From contig CM060732.1 in NCBI GenBank assembly GCA_030704615.1, forward strand, positions 58,013,053 through 58,077,052: a stretch of 64,000 bases of DNA, read 5' to 3'. The position numbers and the translations under genes are program-made. The notes under the pieces are model-generated. The model worked only from the letters and a program-made list of their open reading frames with translations. It was not told where the DNA came from and searched no databases. Source of the stretch: Takakia lepidozioides (taxonomy: Eukaryota; Streptophyta; Takakiopsida; Takakiales; Takakiaceae). This document shows positions 22,810 through 34,617 of the stretch, in pieces (position 1 is the stretch's first letter; each line of letters begins with the position of its first letter).

Positions 22810-25800
22810 GATGTCCCCATCAACGCTTCTTCCATTTTTTAGGTCGCCATTCGAAAGCTGCAACCGCCTCGGATGCGTTTCCCATTTCTGAGGCACACAC
22901 CCAATATGCATCCACATGATGATAGCCCTTCCATTTCACGAGATACTTCGTTTCTCGATTCTTGAACCTCCTCGACTTAAGCACTGCCTCCACCTCGTAC
23001 TCAGGTTCATTTTCATGATCAAACATCACAGATGGCGGACACAATCATCTTTGAAGTAAGGCTTCAAAAGGGAGACGTGGAATACCGGATGCACCTTGCT
23101 GTTTGCCGGCAGCTCCAATTCATACACATCCTCATTCATAACCTTCCGGATGCGAAAAGGTCCCGCATACGAAGGTACGAACTTCGGACTCACTTCCGGA
23201 GGTAGTCGAAAATTCTTGATTCAACCAGACCTCCGTGCCTGCCTCAAACTTAACTTCCCTCCGCTTCCGATTCGCTGCCATTCATACCGTTTCCTAGCTT
23301 TGGCAATGTTGTACTTTGCGAGTTTCAATAAACGCTCGCGTTCTTCCTGCACCGCTGATACTGCCGGTTCCTCAACGTCTTGGGCAGCCCAACTTGTCGG
23401 CACCAGAGGTGCTTTTCCATAGACCAATACAAAAGGGGAAACTCCCGTTGCGTGTTATTATAACAGAACTCTGCCACATCCAAGTGCTCCACCCAGTCCG
23501 ATTGGTCTGCCGACACGTAATTCCGCAAAATCTGTTTCACTACGGAATTCACCATTTCCGTTTGGTGAAGGCGGTGCTCATCTTGAGCCTCGTCCCCATT
23601 TTCTTCCAAAGTGTCCTCCAAAATTTACTTGTAAACTTTGGATCGCGGTTCGAGACAATATCCTTCGGGAGTCCATGATGCTTGAAGACGTGGGCGAAGT
23701 AAGTCGCCCCGTCTCCTGCGCCGTTGCCGTCTCCCTGGTGGTGGGGATGAAATGACCCATTTTACTGAACCTATCCACACCACCATGATTGCATCGAATC
23801 CTTTTTGACAACGGCATAGCAGTCATGAAATCCATCGAGACACTTTCCCAAGACCCCTCTGGAATCGGTAGGGTTGTAACAGCCCCGCTTGCTTTTTGTA
23901 CTCGCTCCGGTTTTGTTGGCATGTGGTGCATGTCTTGACATACTCCTCGGCCTCCTCCCTCAGTTTGGGCCAGAAATACTCTTTTTTCAGGAGTGCCGCG
24001 GTGCGCTTGGTTCCGCCGTGGCCCGCAAGCGGGCCATCGTGACATTTCTCAAGAGACTATCTCTGATCCCTCCCTCGGCACGTAGAGACGTTTTTGCTTG
24101 TACCGAAGCAGTCCATTGTGCAAGTGGAACTGCGATTTAACCCCCATCCTCAAGTCCCGCATCACGGACTTCGCCATATCATCATTCCGGTAAGCCTTCC
24201 GGATCTTCTTTTGAAGCGTCATCTCGCCCCTGTACACAAACATGAGCTGCTGCTTTCTACTTAAAGCATCGACCCACACATTGTCTTGTCCCGGTTTGTA
24301 CTAGATATCCACGTCGAACACCGCCAGTGTCTTGCCACCTAAGTTGTTTTTGGGGACAACTTAGGCTGCGTGGCAAAATACTTCACCGTGACATGTCCGT
24401 GACCACCTTTACCGGGTTGGAACCAACATAGTGGCGCCAAAGCTCAAGGCAATGCACCACCGCCTTCATTTCTTTCTCGTGCGTAGACCACCTTCGCTCC
24501 ACTTCATTCAGTTTCTTACTTTCGTAAGCCACTGGACGTACATCCTGCTGATGAGAAACCCCCTATTGCGAAGTCCGACGCATCTGTATGAATCTCAAAT
24601 GGACGGTCGAACTCCGGGATTTTGAGGACTGGGGCTTCCGCCATCCGCTGCTTCAACTTGGCGAAAGCTTGGCCACAAAAGGCGTTCCATACCCAGACGT
24701 TTGGATTACACAGAAGTAGAGGTCTAACAGCGGCCCCCGCGATCTTGGCGAAATTTCTCACATACTTCCGCTAATAGGAGGCGAGTCCTAGGAAGGATCG
24801 CACTCCCGGGACCGAAGTCGGAGGCTCCCAGTCCAAGATCGCCCTCACCTTTCTGTCATCCATTTTGATCATATCCTGTGTAATCACATGCCCCAGGAAC
24901 TCCACTTTTGTGACCCCGAATTCGCACTTTGAAGCTTTGGCATATAGCTTCCCTTCCTACAATTTCTGGAACACCATTTTGAGGTGTTCTAGGTGCTCTT
25001 CCTTTGTTTTCGAGTTACACGCGGTCTTCTCCTCATCTCCTTCTGCCACTCGGATTTAATGGTCGCCGAGCGCAAATCGATCCGGCTAAAATACTTCGCT
25101 CCTGCCAACCGATTGAAGAGGTCATCGATCCTTGGCAAAGGGTACCGGTTCTTGATAGTCATCTTATTCAGAGCCTTGTAATCGACACACATCCGCAGCG
25201 TCCCATCCTTCTTATCTGCGAATTGTCTCACGTAAAGCAAAAATTAGGGCTCGTGTGGCTCCGCTTGTCGCGGCCCTTTGCCTTGAGGGCAGGGGGTCGG
25301 GACACGAGAGGGGCTGCCCCTGTGGTGGGGGCAGTGGCAACAATAGATGCGGGGGCTAAAGCACCCTTGAGTGCCAAGGCACTCAAGGAGGCGGAGGCGC
25401 CTCACTAGGTGGAGCCCTGACACACCGGGTTGCGGTGGGGGTGGTTCCACGAGGGGTGGTGGTAGCTAGTGGAACTTAGTGGGGGTGGCATAGGACTCAC
25501 CATGGGTGCGGAGAGACTAGTGGTGGTAGTCGTGGGGAGTCTTGGACCTCATCACGGTCCAATGGGACCGTGGTGGGTGGGCCAAGACTCACCGCGACTC
25601 ATCACCGGGAATCGAGGGTTTTCGTGGTGAATCATCATAAAATGGCATGGTTGTTTGTGAAACCCCCGCGGACAGTCACAGAAGTATATATAGGGAGTAG
25701 TAACCCCAAGAACGGTGCGAGCCCGTTGGTGACCAAAAACTAGTGAGTAAGCGTACGAGCCGGAAAGCGACCAAGGTGTGGGGAGCTGTTCCGGACTGCC

Positions 25801-26402
25801 ATCGACCAAAGGGAATTTCCACTTGGCCCAAAATTGAGGGAGGGTCAGTGGAGGAGTAAAGGGGGACCGTTATGTCCCGTGAGCAGCCAAAGCTCCGAGT
25901 TGGCCCGGCGGCCAGTTTGGAGGTTAGGCGCGCGCATCAAAGCGAGTAACTATGACTTGAAGGGGAGCTTACCGAAGTAAGGTGCGCGACACCTCCACGG
26001 CCCACTCCTTTGCTCATAGTAGGTTTATTCGCCATCCCACTGGGTTGGGCGTTTCCGAAACTCGTAAAACTTCGCCACCATTCCCACACGGTAGTATGAA
26101 TACTCTTTTGCGGCCATCTATGACCGCTCCGGACTTGCTCAAAAAGATCATCCCCAAAATGAGATCCACTCCATCGATCTCGCAAATGGTGAAGTTCTTA
26201 CGTCCCTCCCAACTCCCGAGCTGAAGAGGAACATCGAACGCCAACCTCGTCGCCAATTGTGGTTCTGTTTTTTGGCAGAACGCACTTCAATGGAGGCCCC
26301 CACATCACTTATCGGGAGCCCCAGCTTCCGTGCCATTGCCAGTGTCATGAAGGAGTGTGACGCTCCTGTGTCCACCAACAACGACACGTTAGTTCCGGAG
26401 AG
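22810..26402 (-). pseudogene. Gypsy pol of copy X, heavily damaged
   Basis: Order on the minus strand: protease (VDTGASHSF, about 26340-26380), reverse transcriptase remnants, RNase H ([12 protein letters not shown], about 24560-24600), integrase (23500-24060) and chromodomain (YLVKWKGY, about 22930-22960). Two deletions destroy the polymerase. About 280 bp of the N-terminal part are missing at 25228. About 170 bp including the YIDD catalytic loop are missing at 25016, compared with 36850-37010. Many frameshifts follow. The solo LTR at 25266 separates protease from reverse transcriptase. The unit begins inside the protease because of the inversion breakpoint. Confidence 0.85.
25266..25991 (+). 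repeat. Solo Gypsy LTR nested in the pol of copy X
   Basis: A complete LTR (TGTCGCGG...GCGCGACA, 726 bp) in opposite orientation to the host element, with no internal region. It lies in the linker between protease and reverse transcriptase. Flanks CCGCT and CCTCC fit a diverged 5-bp duplication of the host sequence CTCCTCC. A solo LTR arises when the two LTRs of an insertion recombine. Confidence 0.8.
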
Positions 26403-26738
26403 TTATAGTAAGCGCACGCGCCAGGTGCGCACTAGCACGTGAACTCCCAAAGAAGGCGCAAGTTTCCTTGCCCCTTGGATGGGGGTCACCCGATTTCGGC
26501 ACTACGCAAACACACGATTAACCAATTTACCCTCCCCCTTTTATAAGCTAGCATGCATTCTACACACTAGCCAACCATACCATGCATCACCATTCCAAAC
26601 AAAATAGGACGCACAACATTGGAAGCCATTTCATTATAGCATGTTTATACAATACAAGTTTTGCAATCGGATTCCTAAGCTAGCTAAGCCGGGCTAAGCA
26701 TGCATTTCCTCCCCCACGCTCCAAGGTTGATGTCCCCA
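26403..26738 (-). other. Partial 3' UTR of copy Y
   Basis: Matches the first part of the 3' UTR of the other copies (for example 34275-34617) and stops at the breakpoint. The missing remainder of this 3' UTR, with its LTR, is found in element A at 18882-20149. Confidence 0.75.
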
Positions 26739-29700
26739 TCAACGCTTCTTCCGCTTTTGAGGTCGCCCTTCGAAAGTTGCAACCGCCTCGGATGCGTTTC
26801 CCATTTCTGAGGCACGCCACCAAGATGCCTCCACCTGATGATAGCCCTTCCATTTGACGAGATACTCCGTTTCTCGGTTCTTGAATCTCCTCGACTTAAG
26901 TATTGCCTCCACCTCGTACTCAGGTTCATTTTCATGATCCAACAGCATAGGTGGCGGACGCAACACTTGATGCCGATTTGGACGCGCTTTATCTTTGAAG
27001 TAAGGCTTCAAAAGGGAGACATGGAATACTGGGTGCACCTTGCTCTTTGCCGGCAGCTCCAATTCATACACATCCTCATTCATAACCTTCCGAATGCGAA
27101 AGGGTCCCGCATACGGAGGTACGAAACTCGGACTGACTTCCAGAGGTAGTCGGAAATTTTGATGTTCAACCAGACCTCTGTGCCTGCCTCAAACTTCACT
27201 TCCTCCGCTTCCGATTCGCCTGCCTTTCATACCGTTTCCTAGCTTTGGCAATGTTGTACTTTGCGAGCTTCAACAAACGCTCGAGTTCTTCCAGTACTGC
27301 CGCTACTGCCGGTCCGTCAACGTCCTGGGCGGCCCAACTTGTCGGCACTAGAGGTGCTTTTCCATAGACCAATACGAAAGGGGAAACTCCCGTTGCGGAG
27401 TGTTCTGTGTTATTATAACAGAACTCTGCCGCCGTCGAAGTGTTCCCACCCAGTCTGTTTGGTCTGCCGACACGTAATTCCACAAGATCTGCTTCACTAC
27501 GGAATTCACTCTTTCTGTTTGGCCGTCGGTCGTAGGTCGGAAAGCGGTGCTCATCTTCAGCCTCGTCCCCATCTTCTTCCAAAGTGCCCTCCAAAATTTA
27601 CTCGTAAATTTTGGATCGCGGTCCGAGACAATATTCTTCGGGACTCCATGATGCTTTAAGACGTGGGCGAAGTAAAGTCGCTCTGTTTCCTGTGCCGTTG
27701 CCGTCTCCTTGGTGGGGATGAATGACCCATTTTACTGAACTATCCACCACCACCATGATTGCATCGAATCCTTTTGACAGCGGCATAGCAGTCATGAAAT
27801 CCATCGAGACGCTTTCCCAAGTCCCCTCTGGAATCAGCAAGGGTTGTAACAGCCCCGCTGCTTTTTGTACTCGCTCCGGTTTTGTTGGCATGTGGTGCAT
27901 GTCTTGACATACTCATCGGCCTCCTCCTCAGTTTGGGCCAGAAATACTCTTTCTTCAAGAGTTGCCGCAGTGCGCTTGGCTCCGCCGTGGCCCGCAAGCG
28001 GGCCATCATGGCATTCTCTCAAGAGGCTATCTCTGATCCCTCCCTTCGGCACGTTAGAGACGCTTTTGCTTATACCGGAGCAGTCCATTTTGCAAGTGGA
28101 ACTGCGATTTAACCCCCATCCTCAAGTCCTGCATCACGGACTTTGCCAGCTCATCCTTCCGGTAAGCCTTCTGGATCTTCTTTTGGAGCGCCGTCTCGCC
28201 CTTGTACACCAACAAGAGCTGCTCCTTTCTACTTAAAGCATCGGCCACCACGTTGTCTCGTCCCGGTTTGTACTGGATATCCACGTCGAACACCGCCAAA
28301 GTATCTTGCCACCTAAGTTGTTTTGGGGACAACTTGGGCTGCGTGGCAAAATACTTCACCGTGACATTGTCCGTGAACACCTTTACTGGGTTGGAACCAA
28401 TATAGTGGTGCCAAAGCTCAAGACAGTGCACCACCGCCTTCATCTCTTTCTCGTGCGTCGGCCACCGTCGCTCCACTTCATTCAGTTTCTTACTTTCATA
28501 AACCACTGGACGTCCATCTTGCATCGGTACACCCCCAATCGCGAAGTCCGACGCATCTGTATGTATCTCGAACGGACGATCGAACTCCGGGATTTTCAAG
28601 ACTAGAGCTTCCGCCATCCGCTGCTTCAATTCAGCAAAAGCTTGGCCACAAAATGTGTTCAATGCCCAGACTTTAGATTTACACAGAAGGTCTGACAACG
28701 GCCCTGCGATCTTGGCGAAATTTCTCACATACTTCCGATAATAGGAGGCGAGTCCAAGGAAGGATCGCACTCCCGGAACCGAAGTTGGAGGCTCCCAGTC
28801 CAAGATCGCCCTCACATTTCTATCATCCATTTTGATCCCATCCTGTGTAATCACATGCCCCATGAACTCCACTTTTATGACCCCGAATTCGCACTTTGAA
28901 GCTTTGGCATACAGCTTCCCTTCTCGCAATTTCTGGAACACCCTTTTGAGGTGCTCCAGGTGCTCCTCCTTTGTTTTCGAATACACCAAGATGTCGTCGA
29001 TGTACACGATCACAAAGTCATCCAACCACTCCTGGAAAAGGCTGTTCATCAGCGTGCTAAAGGTCGCGGGTGTGCGTTGGTGAGCCCAAAAGGCATCACC
29101 AAGAACTCATACGAACCATACCTCGTCCTGCACGCAGTCTTCTCCTCATCTCCTTCCGCCACTCGAATTTGATGGTAGCCGGAGCGCAGATCGATCCGGC
29201 TGAAATACTTCGCTCCTGCCAACCGATCGAAAAGGTCGTCGATCCTTGGCAAAGGGTACCGGTTTTTGATAGTCACCTTATTCAGAGCCCTGTAATCGAC
29301 ACACATCCGCAGCGTCCCATCCTTCTTGTCTGCAAATAGCACCGGGGCTCCGTAAGGTGACTTACTCGGCCGGATGTACCCCTTTGACATTAGATCCTTG
29401 AGCTGAGTCTTCAGCTCGACCAACTCTCTGTGGCTCAACCGGTAGGGCGCCTTGGCAGGCGGTTCCGATCCCGGTATCACCTCAATCTTGTGGTCAACTC
29501 CTCTTCGCGGTGGCAAGCCGCTTGGCAAATCCTCCGGCATCACATCATGGTATTTCTCCAAATCCCCTTGATCCAATCTGGGCTCGGCTCTCCATCGCCT
29601 TCTCCCTTCACTTCTCTAATGTAGAGCAAAAACTGGGGCTCGTGTGCCTCCTCCACGGCCCACTCCCTTGCTGACAGAAGGTTTATTCGCCCTCCCACGG

Positions 29701-30283
29701 GTTTGGGCGTTTCCGAAACTCGTAAGACCTCGCCACCATTCCAACATGGCAGCGTGACTACCCTCTTGCGGCCATCTATGACCGCTCCGGATTTGCTCAA
29801 AAAGGTCATCCCCAAAATGAGATCCACTCCATCGATCTCGCAGACGGTGAAGTTCTCACGTCCCTCCCAACTCCCCAGTTGAAGAGGAACATCGAACGCC
29901 AACCTCGTCACCAATTGCGGTTCTCCTTTTGCAGAACGCACCTCAATAGAGGCCCCTACGTCAGTTGTCGGGCGTCCCAACTTTTGTGCCGTTGTCGGTG
30001 TCATGAAGGAGTGCGACGCTCCTGTGTCCACCAACAATGACACGTTAGTTCCAGATATTATCCCATCAACGAACAATAAGTGACTCCCTTTACGCAATGC
30101 GCCAGTTTCCTGATACAACTCACAAAAATATTTGCGTACCTTGCAAGTCCTGGCGACTACCGCTTCCACCAAACGACTGATGGTATCTTCCGACAGCTCC
30201 GTGGTTGCCCGAGTCATGTTCAATTGTCGGGGTTTTGTGCACTTCTTGGCCATGTGCCCGGGCTCTCCGCAATTGAAACACAC
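26739..30283 (-). pseudogene. Gypsy pol of copy Y (protease to chromodomain)
   Basis: Protease with VDTGASHSF (about 29995-30040), reverse transcriptase with [26 protein letters not shown] and [10 protein letters not shown] (29350-28960), RNase H ([12 protein letters not shown], about 28530-28580), integrase with an H2C2 cluster and a DRDPKF segment (28060-27450), and a chromodomain ending in YLVKWKGY (about 26850). The chromodomain makes this a chromovirus of the Ty3/Gypsy group. Frameshifts near 29575, 29050, 28055 and 27590 split it, and the integrase core is interrupted. All catalytic motifs of the reverse transcriptase are still visible. Confidence 0.88.
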
Positions 30284-31299
30284 TCCATCAAAGGTCGCCT
30301 TCTGTCCGCCATAAGCCGCTCCACCCGCTTTTCCTTTCGAAGCACCGGGTGCCGCCTTGACGTGTGAAGGCCCTCCCTTCGATTTCCACGTGCCATTGTT
30401 GCCGCGTGGCCTATCCCACTTCTTTTCCGGTCGGAAGGAGTCACCTTCCCGCGGGTCTTCTTGTGGTTCAGCTCCGTACGGCCTTGTCTTTCACCCCTAG
30501 GGACATCTGAGAAACATTCAGCCCTCTCAATTGCCTCGTTCAAATTCTTAGGTGGCTTCTCCTCCAACTTCCGCCTGGCCCATGGGGCCAGTCCCGCCAC
30601 AAAGTTGAAGACCATTTCCGGTTCTGCCATGTCCGCGACTTTGAGCAAAAGCACATTGAAAGCCTGGACATATCCCCGAATGTCGTCTGTTTGCTTCAAA
30701 TTCCTCATCTTGTCCCAAGCAAGCCAGGACGCGTTGAGCGGCACAAACTGTCTCTTCATCAATTCCTTGAACCCACTCCAGTTCAAGGTTTCCGGGCTTG
30801 GACCTCGGTCATGAAGGCGTTTCTGCCACCATTGTTGAGCATAGCCCCTCAAATAGGTGGGAGCCACTTCCACCCGATCCTCGTCACTCAACTTGGCCGC
30901 CCGGAAGTACTGCTCTAGCTCCAAGAGCCAGGTGTTGAGTGCCTTCCGATTTCGGACGCCCTCGAAGGTGCCTGGTTCCTTAGGCTTCACCTTAAACTTT
31001 GCCTTAGTGGAAATGGCATTAGCCGCCCTCAACACGTCTTTCAACGTCCCGCCAAACTGCGCCAACAACCCTTCCCAAAAGGCTGCCGGCATGGGAGACA
31101 TCTGTTGGTCGGTCGGAGCTCTCACGGATTCCTCGGGCTCCGACTCCTCGGATTTCTCCCGCTATTGAGCGGCCTCGTTTTCGGAAACATGCATCGCTTC
31201 CTCAAACGGCCGCCTCGGTGACACGTCGCCCCCATTGGGCTCACCAGGATCATCATCTTTTGGGCCGTTCCACTTTCGCTTTGGCTTGCCCGACCCCAT
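30220..31299 (-). pseudogene. Gypsy gag of copy Y
   Basis: Starts at ATG 31299 (MGSGKPKRKW) with an acidic, Glu-rich N-terminus, then the capsid-type segment (KEPGTFEGVRNRKALNTWL) and a basic region before the CCHC knuckle. A TAG at 31162-31164 replaces a Glu codon of the sister copies, and one base is missing near 30452, which puts the knuckle (CFNCGEPGHMAKKC, 30240-30281) in another frame. Confidence 0.85.
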
Positions 31300-31340
31300 G
31301 ATGAGGCCAATCCCAAGGACAATCGCGTACTGAACTCTAA

Positions 31341-31352
31341 GCTCTGATACCA
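31341..31352 (-). promoter_or_regulatory. Primer-binding site of copy Y
   Basis: The complement reads TGGTATCAGAGC two bases inside the LTR border, the initiator tRNA-Met type site as in the other copies. Confidence 0.85.
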
Positions 31353-31354
31353 AG

Positions 31355-32096
31355 TGTCGAGCACCTCACTTCGTTAAACTCCCCTTCAAGTCATAGTTAC
31401 TCGCTTTGATGCGCGCGCCTGACTCCCAACCTGGCCGCCGGGCCCACTTGGAGCATCGGCTACTCACCGGGACATAACGGTCCCCCTTCGCTCCCCCACT
31501 AAACCCTCCACCTATTTGGGCCTAGTGGAATTCCCTTTGGTAGATGGCAGTCCGGAACAGCTCCCCACTCTTTGGTCGCTTTCCGGCTCGCTCACTTACT
31601 GGCTCGCTCGCTTACTCACTAGTTTTTGGTCACCAACGGGCTTGCACCATTCTCGGGGTTACTACTCCCTATATATACTTCTGTAGCTGTCCGCGGGGGT
31701 TTCACAACTAGCCATGCCATTTTATGGCGAACCACCACGAAAACCCTCGACTCCCGGTGATGAGTCGCGGCGAGTCTTGGCCCACTCACCACAGCCCCTA
31801 TGGACCGTGATGAGTCCCAAGACTCCCCACGACTCCCACCACGAGGTCTCCGCCCCCATGGTGAGTCCTATGCCACCCCCACTAAGTCCCGCTAAGCTAC
31901 CACCACCCCTTGTGGAGCCACCCCACCGCAACCCGGTGTGCGGGGCTCCACCTAGTGAGCGCCTCCCCCTCCTTGAGTGCCTTGGGCACTCAAGGGTGCT
32001 TCAGCCCCCCATACCTATCGTTGCTGCTGCCCCCACCACAGGGGCAGCCCCTCATGTGTCCCGACCCCCCTGCTCTCAAGGCAAGGGGGCGCGACA
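31355..32096 (-). repeat. 5' LTR of copy Y (in element B)
   Basis: The complement starts TGTCGCGCCCCC and shares subfamily positions with the LTR at 19426-20149. A local duplication of about 20 bp (GGCTCGCTC-cTTACT) lies near 31590. Flanked on its outer side by L1-type coding sequence. Confidence 0.85.
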
Positions 32097-32988
32097 CACA
32101 GGGAGGATTTTATTGGCTATCTTCCATAATAAAGCGCTGATTTTGGTAGAACGGTGCTTTGCCCAAATATCCTTCCAGATTTGCTTCTATCCCTTTTCAT
32201 GCAGGTTCCATTTTCCATTCCACTTAGCCGTGAAGTCCGTTTTCGTTTTGCAAGGCGTCCTTCCGAGAGCATTGGGAGAGATGCTGCAACTGCACTGGCG
32301 TCTCGTGAGCGTGAAGGGGATGACACGGGTTCCGGTGCACTTTGCGTTTTGGCGTGAAGAAGCGGAGATAGGCCGCTCAGAGTCCTTTGGTTGGAGATTG
32401 CCTTGCGCGGGCACTCTGCAACAACGTGCCTTTACCCATTGCATCCGAGGCATGTGATGCTTAGCTGCTCCTCTTTGATTTGCACTGAGATGAAAGAGCC
32501 GTCTAGAGTAGGAAGTTTGATTGCATTCCCAATTTTTTTACTTTCCGGCATCATCACCACGATCTTTGGGACCCCCGAATTTTTGCTGGAGTCGAACAGG
32601 GAGGGATCCTGATCAACGCTTAGCCCTGCATCGTCAATGGGGTCGAATACATTCAAGTTGCCAATATATGAGCCAAAGTGAGCTCAAATCTCCGGTAGGG
32701 AAGCCAGGTAGTTATCTGGAAGAAACGGCAGGGCGATTCTCCGGGGCTTGCACGTAGTTCCATCCTTGTGGCCCTATGCCGGCGACTAGGGGAAGATGTT
32801 CACCTTGAATCTTGATTTGCGCGTGTTGAATGCAAGCGCACTCCTTTGTGCCAAATTTGACAGAGTAAAAGCCCCTGCCCATTGGGTGACAGTAGTGGTG
32901 CGTCAAACCACCTTCGGACCCCAGATGCTTGACAATCCACTTACGAGCCGAATCCGTATCCTTGGGCCTACCTGGGAAATGCACCAAA
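32097..32988 (-). pseudogene. Relic of an L1-type LINE (ORF1-like piece and ORF2 end)
   Basis: At 32097-32180 the minus strand reads an ORF2 C-terminal segment (IWKDIWAKH, then LLWKIANKILPV) that precedes the zinc cluster in plant L1 proteins. Further upstream on the same strand (32712-32987) lies an ORF1-like piece with PMGRGFYSVKF and a conserved Gly/Leu pattern, resembling the nucleic-acid-binding fold of plant L1 ORF1. At about 32440-32470 CLGC may be the remains of a zinc knuckle. Only about 540 bp separate the two parts, so the nuclease and polymerase of ORF2 are deleted. Gypsy copy Y and element F both inserted into this relic. Confidence 0.6.
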
Positions 32989-33712
32989 TGTCGCGCACCT
33001 CATTTCGGTAAGCTCCCCCTTCAAGTCATAGTTACTCGCTTTGATGCGCGCGCCTAACTCCCAACCTGGCCGCCGGGTCAACTCGGAGCTTCGGCTGCTC
33101 ACCGTGACATAACGGTCCCCCTTTCTTTCCCCAACAGACCCTCCACCGATTTGGGCCTAGTGGAAATTCCCTTTGGTAGATGGCAGTCCGGAATAGCTCC
33201 CCACTCCTTGGTCGCTTTCCGGCTCACTCGCTTACTCACTAGTTTTTGGTCACCAACGGGCTTGCACCATTCTCGGGGTTACTACTCCCTATATATACTT
33301 CTGTGACTGTCGCGGGGGGTTCCACAAACAACACCATCCTTTTATGGCGAACCACCACGAAGACCCTCGATTCTCGGTGATGAGTCGCGGTGAGTCTTGG
33401 CCCACCCACCACGGCCCCATTGGACCGTGACGAGTCCCAAGACTCCCCACGACTCCCACCACAAGGTCTCTGCCCCATGGTGAGTCCTATGCCACCCCCA
33501 CTAAGACCCACTACGCTACCACCACCCCTCGTGGAACCACCCCCACCGCAACCTGGTGTGCGGGGCTCCACCTAGAGAGCGCCTCCGCCTCCTTGAGTGT
33601 CTTGGGCACTCAAGGGTGCTTCAGTCCCGCATCTATTGTTGCGCTGCCCCCACCATAGGGGCAGCCCCTCTTGTGTCCCGACTTCCTGCCCTCAAGGCAA
33701 AGGGCCGCGACA
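32989..33712 (-). repeat. 3' LTR of element F
   Basis: 724 bp, TGTCGCGG...GCGCGACA on the minus strand, with the TATATATA box near 33290. Partner of 46039-46710. Confidence 0.85.
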
Positions 33713-34617
33713 CACACCCCTACCAACAGGGAGTCGATGTCTTCATCGACTTATCCATTTTGTAGAAACGTACATCCAAGTTGTGGCGTCCCATAGCAAG
33801 GAGTTTGTTTCCGCACCATGGCGTCCCATGGCTAAGAACCAAACCCCCACTTGACTCTACTCTCCACTAGCTAGTTCGGCCACCTTCCTCCAAGTCCCGC
33901 CCAAGGGTGGAGCCTCTCAAGTTCCTCCCAGTGCACTCTTCTTGGCCTACTTCAAGGCCAAGGAACAATCCTCCCCGAGGATCGAATTGCCTTACTGCAA
34001 CAACATTGCTTGCGATCGCTCATGATGTCGCTTTTGGCATTACCTTGAGCAAGGGTTCACCTTGAACCCTTTTTGACTAGGAAGATAACCTTGAACCAAC
34101 CGTGCGCCCCAATCACTACAATTGGGTCCGCCTTGGAATGCTGGCCTGAGGTACGGGAACACGCCAAAGCCGCACTACGGCTTCGTCCCGAGGCTACACG
34201 ATTATAGTACGTGAACAGAAGCACGTAGCTTCCGCGTTAGCCCGCACTACAAGGCAACCCCCTCGGTAGCGCAGTTATAGTACGCGCACGCGCCAGATGC
34301 GCACTAGCACGTGAACTCCTAAAGAAGGCGCAAGTTTCCTTGTCCCTTGGATGGGAGTCACCCGATTTTGGCACTGCGCAAATACACGATTAATCCAATT
34401 TACCTCTCCCACTTTTGTGAGCTAGCATGCATTCTACACACTAACCAACCATACCATGCATCACCATTCCAAACAAAATAGGACGCACAACATTTGGGAA
34501 CCATTTCATTTATACCAAAATTTGTACAATACAAGTTTCTGCAATCGGATTCCTGAGCTAGCTAAGCCGGGCTTAAGCATGCATTTCCTCCCCCACGCTC
34601 CAAGGTTGATGTCCCCA
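33713..34617 (-). other. 3' untranslated region of element F
   Basis: Non-coding sequence between the chromodomain and the 3' LTR, colinear with the other copies. Nothing else is seen in it. Confidence 0.75.

Larger units (their letters stand above)
21235..32096 (-). mobile_element. Chimeric Gypsy element B: two pol regions between two LTRs
   Basis: Read on the minus strand: LTR (32096-31355), primer-binding site, gag, pol and part of the 3' UTR down to 26403, then without an LTR a second unit from the protease onward, pol, 3' UTR and LTR (21919-21235). The junction CCGGAG|AGTTATAG on the plus strand at 26400/26403 joins protease to 3' UTR with 2 bp in common. It is the mirror image of the junction in element A. 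The left unit belongs to copy X and the right unit to copy Y. A solo LTR of the same family sits inside the left unit at 25266-25991. Confidence 0.85.

Noticed and set aside
21230-32102. Element B as a single insertion with target duplication ACAGG
   Set aside because: ACAGG occurs beside both ends only if the right border is shifted by one base. The two LTRs belong to different subfamilies and the flanks are an inverted-repeat element on one side and an L1 on the other, so the match is taken as chance.
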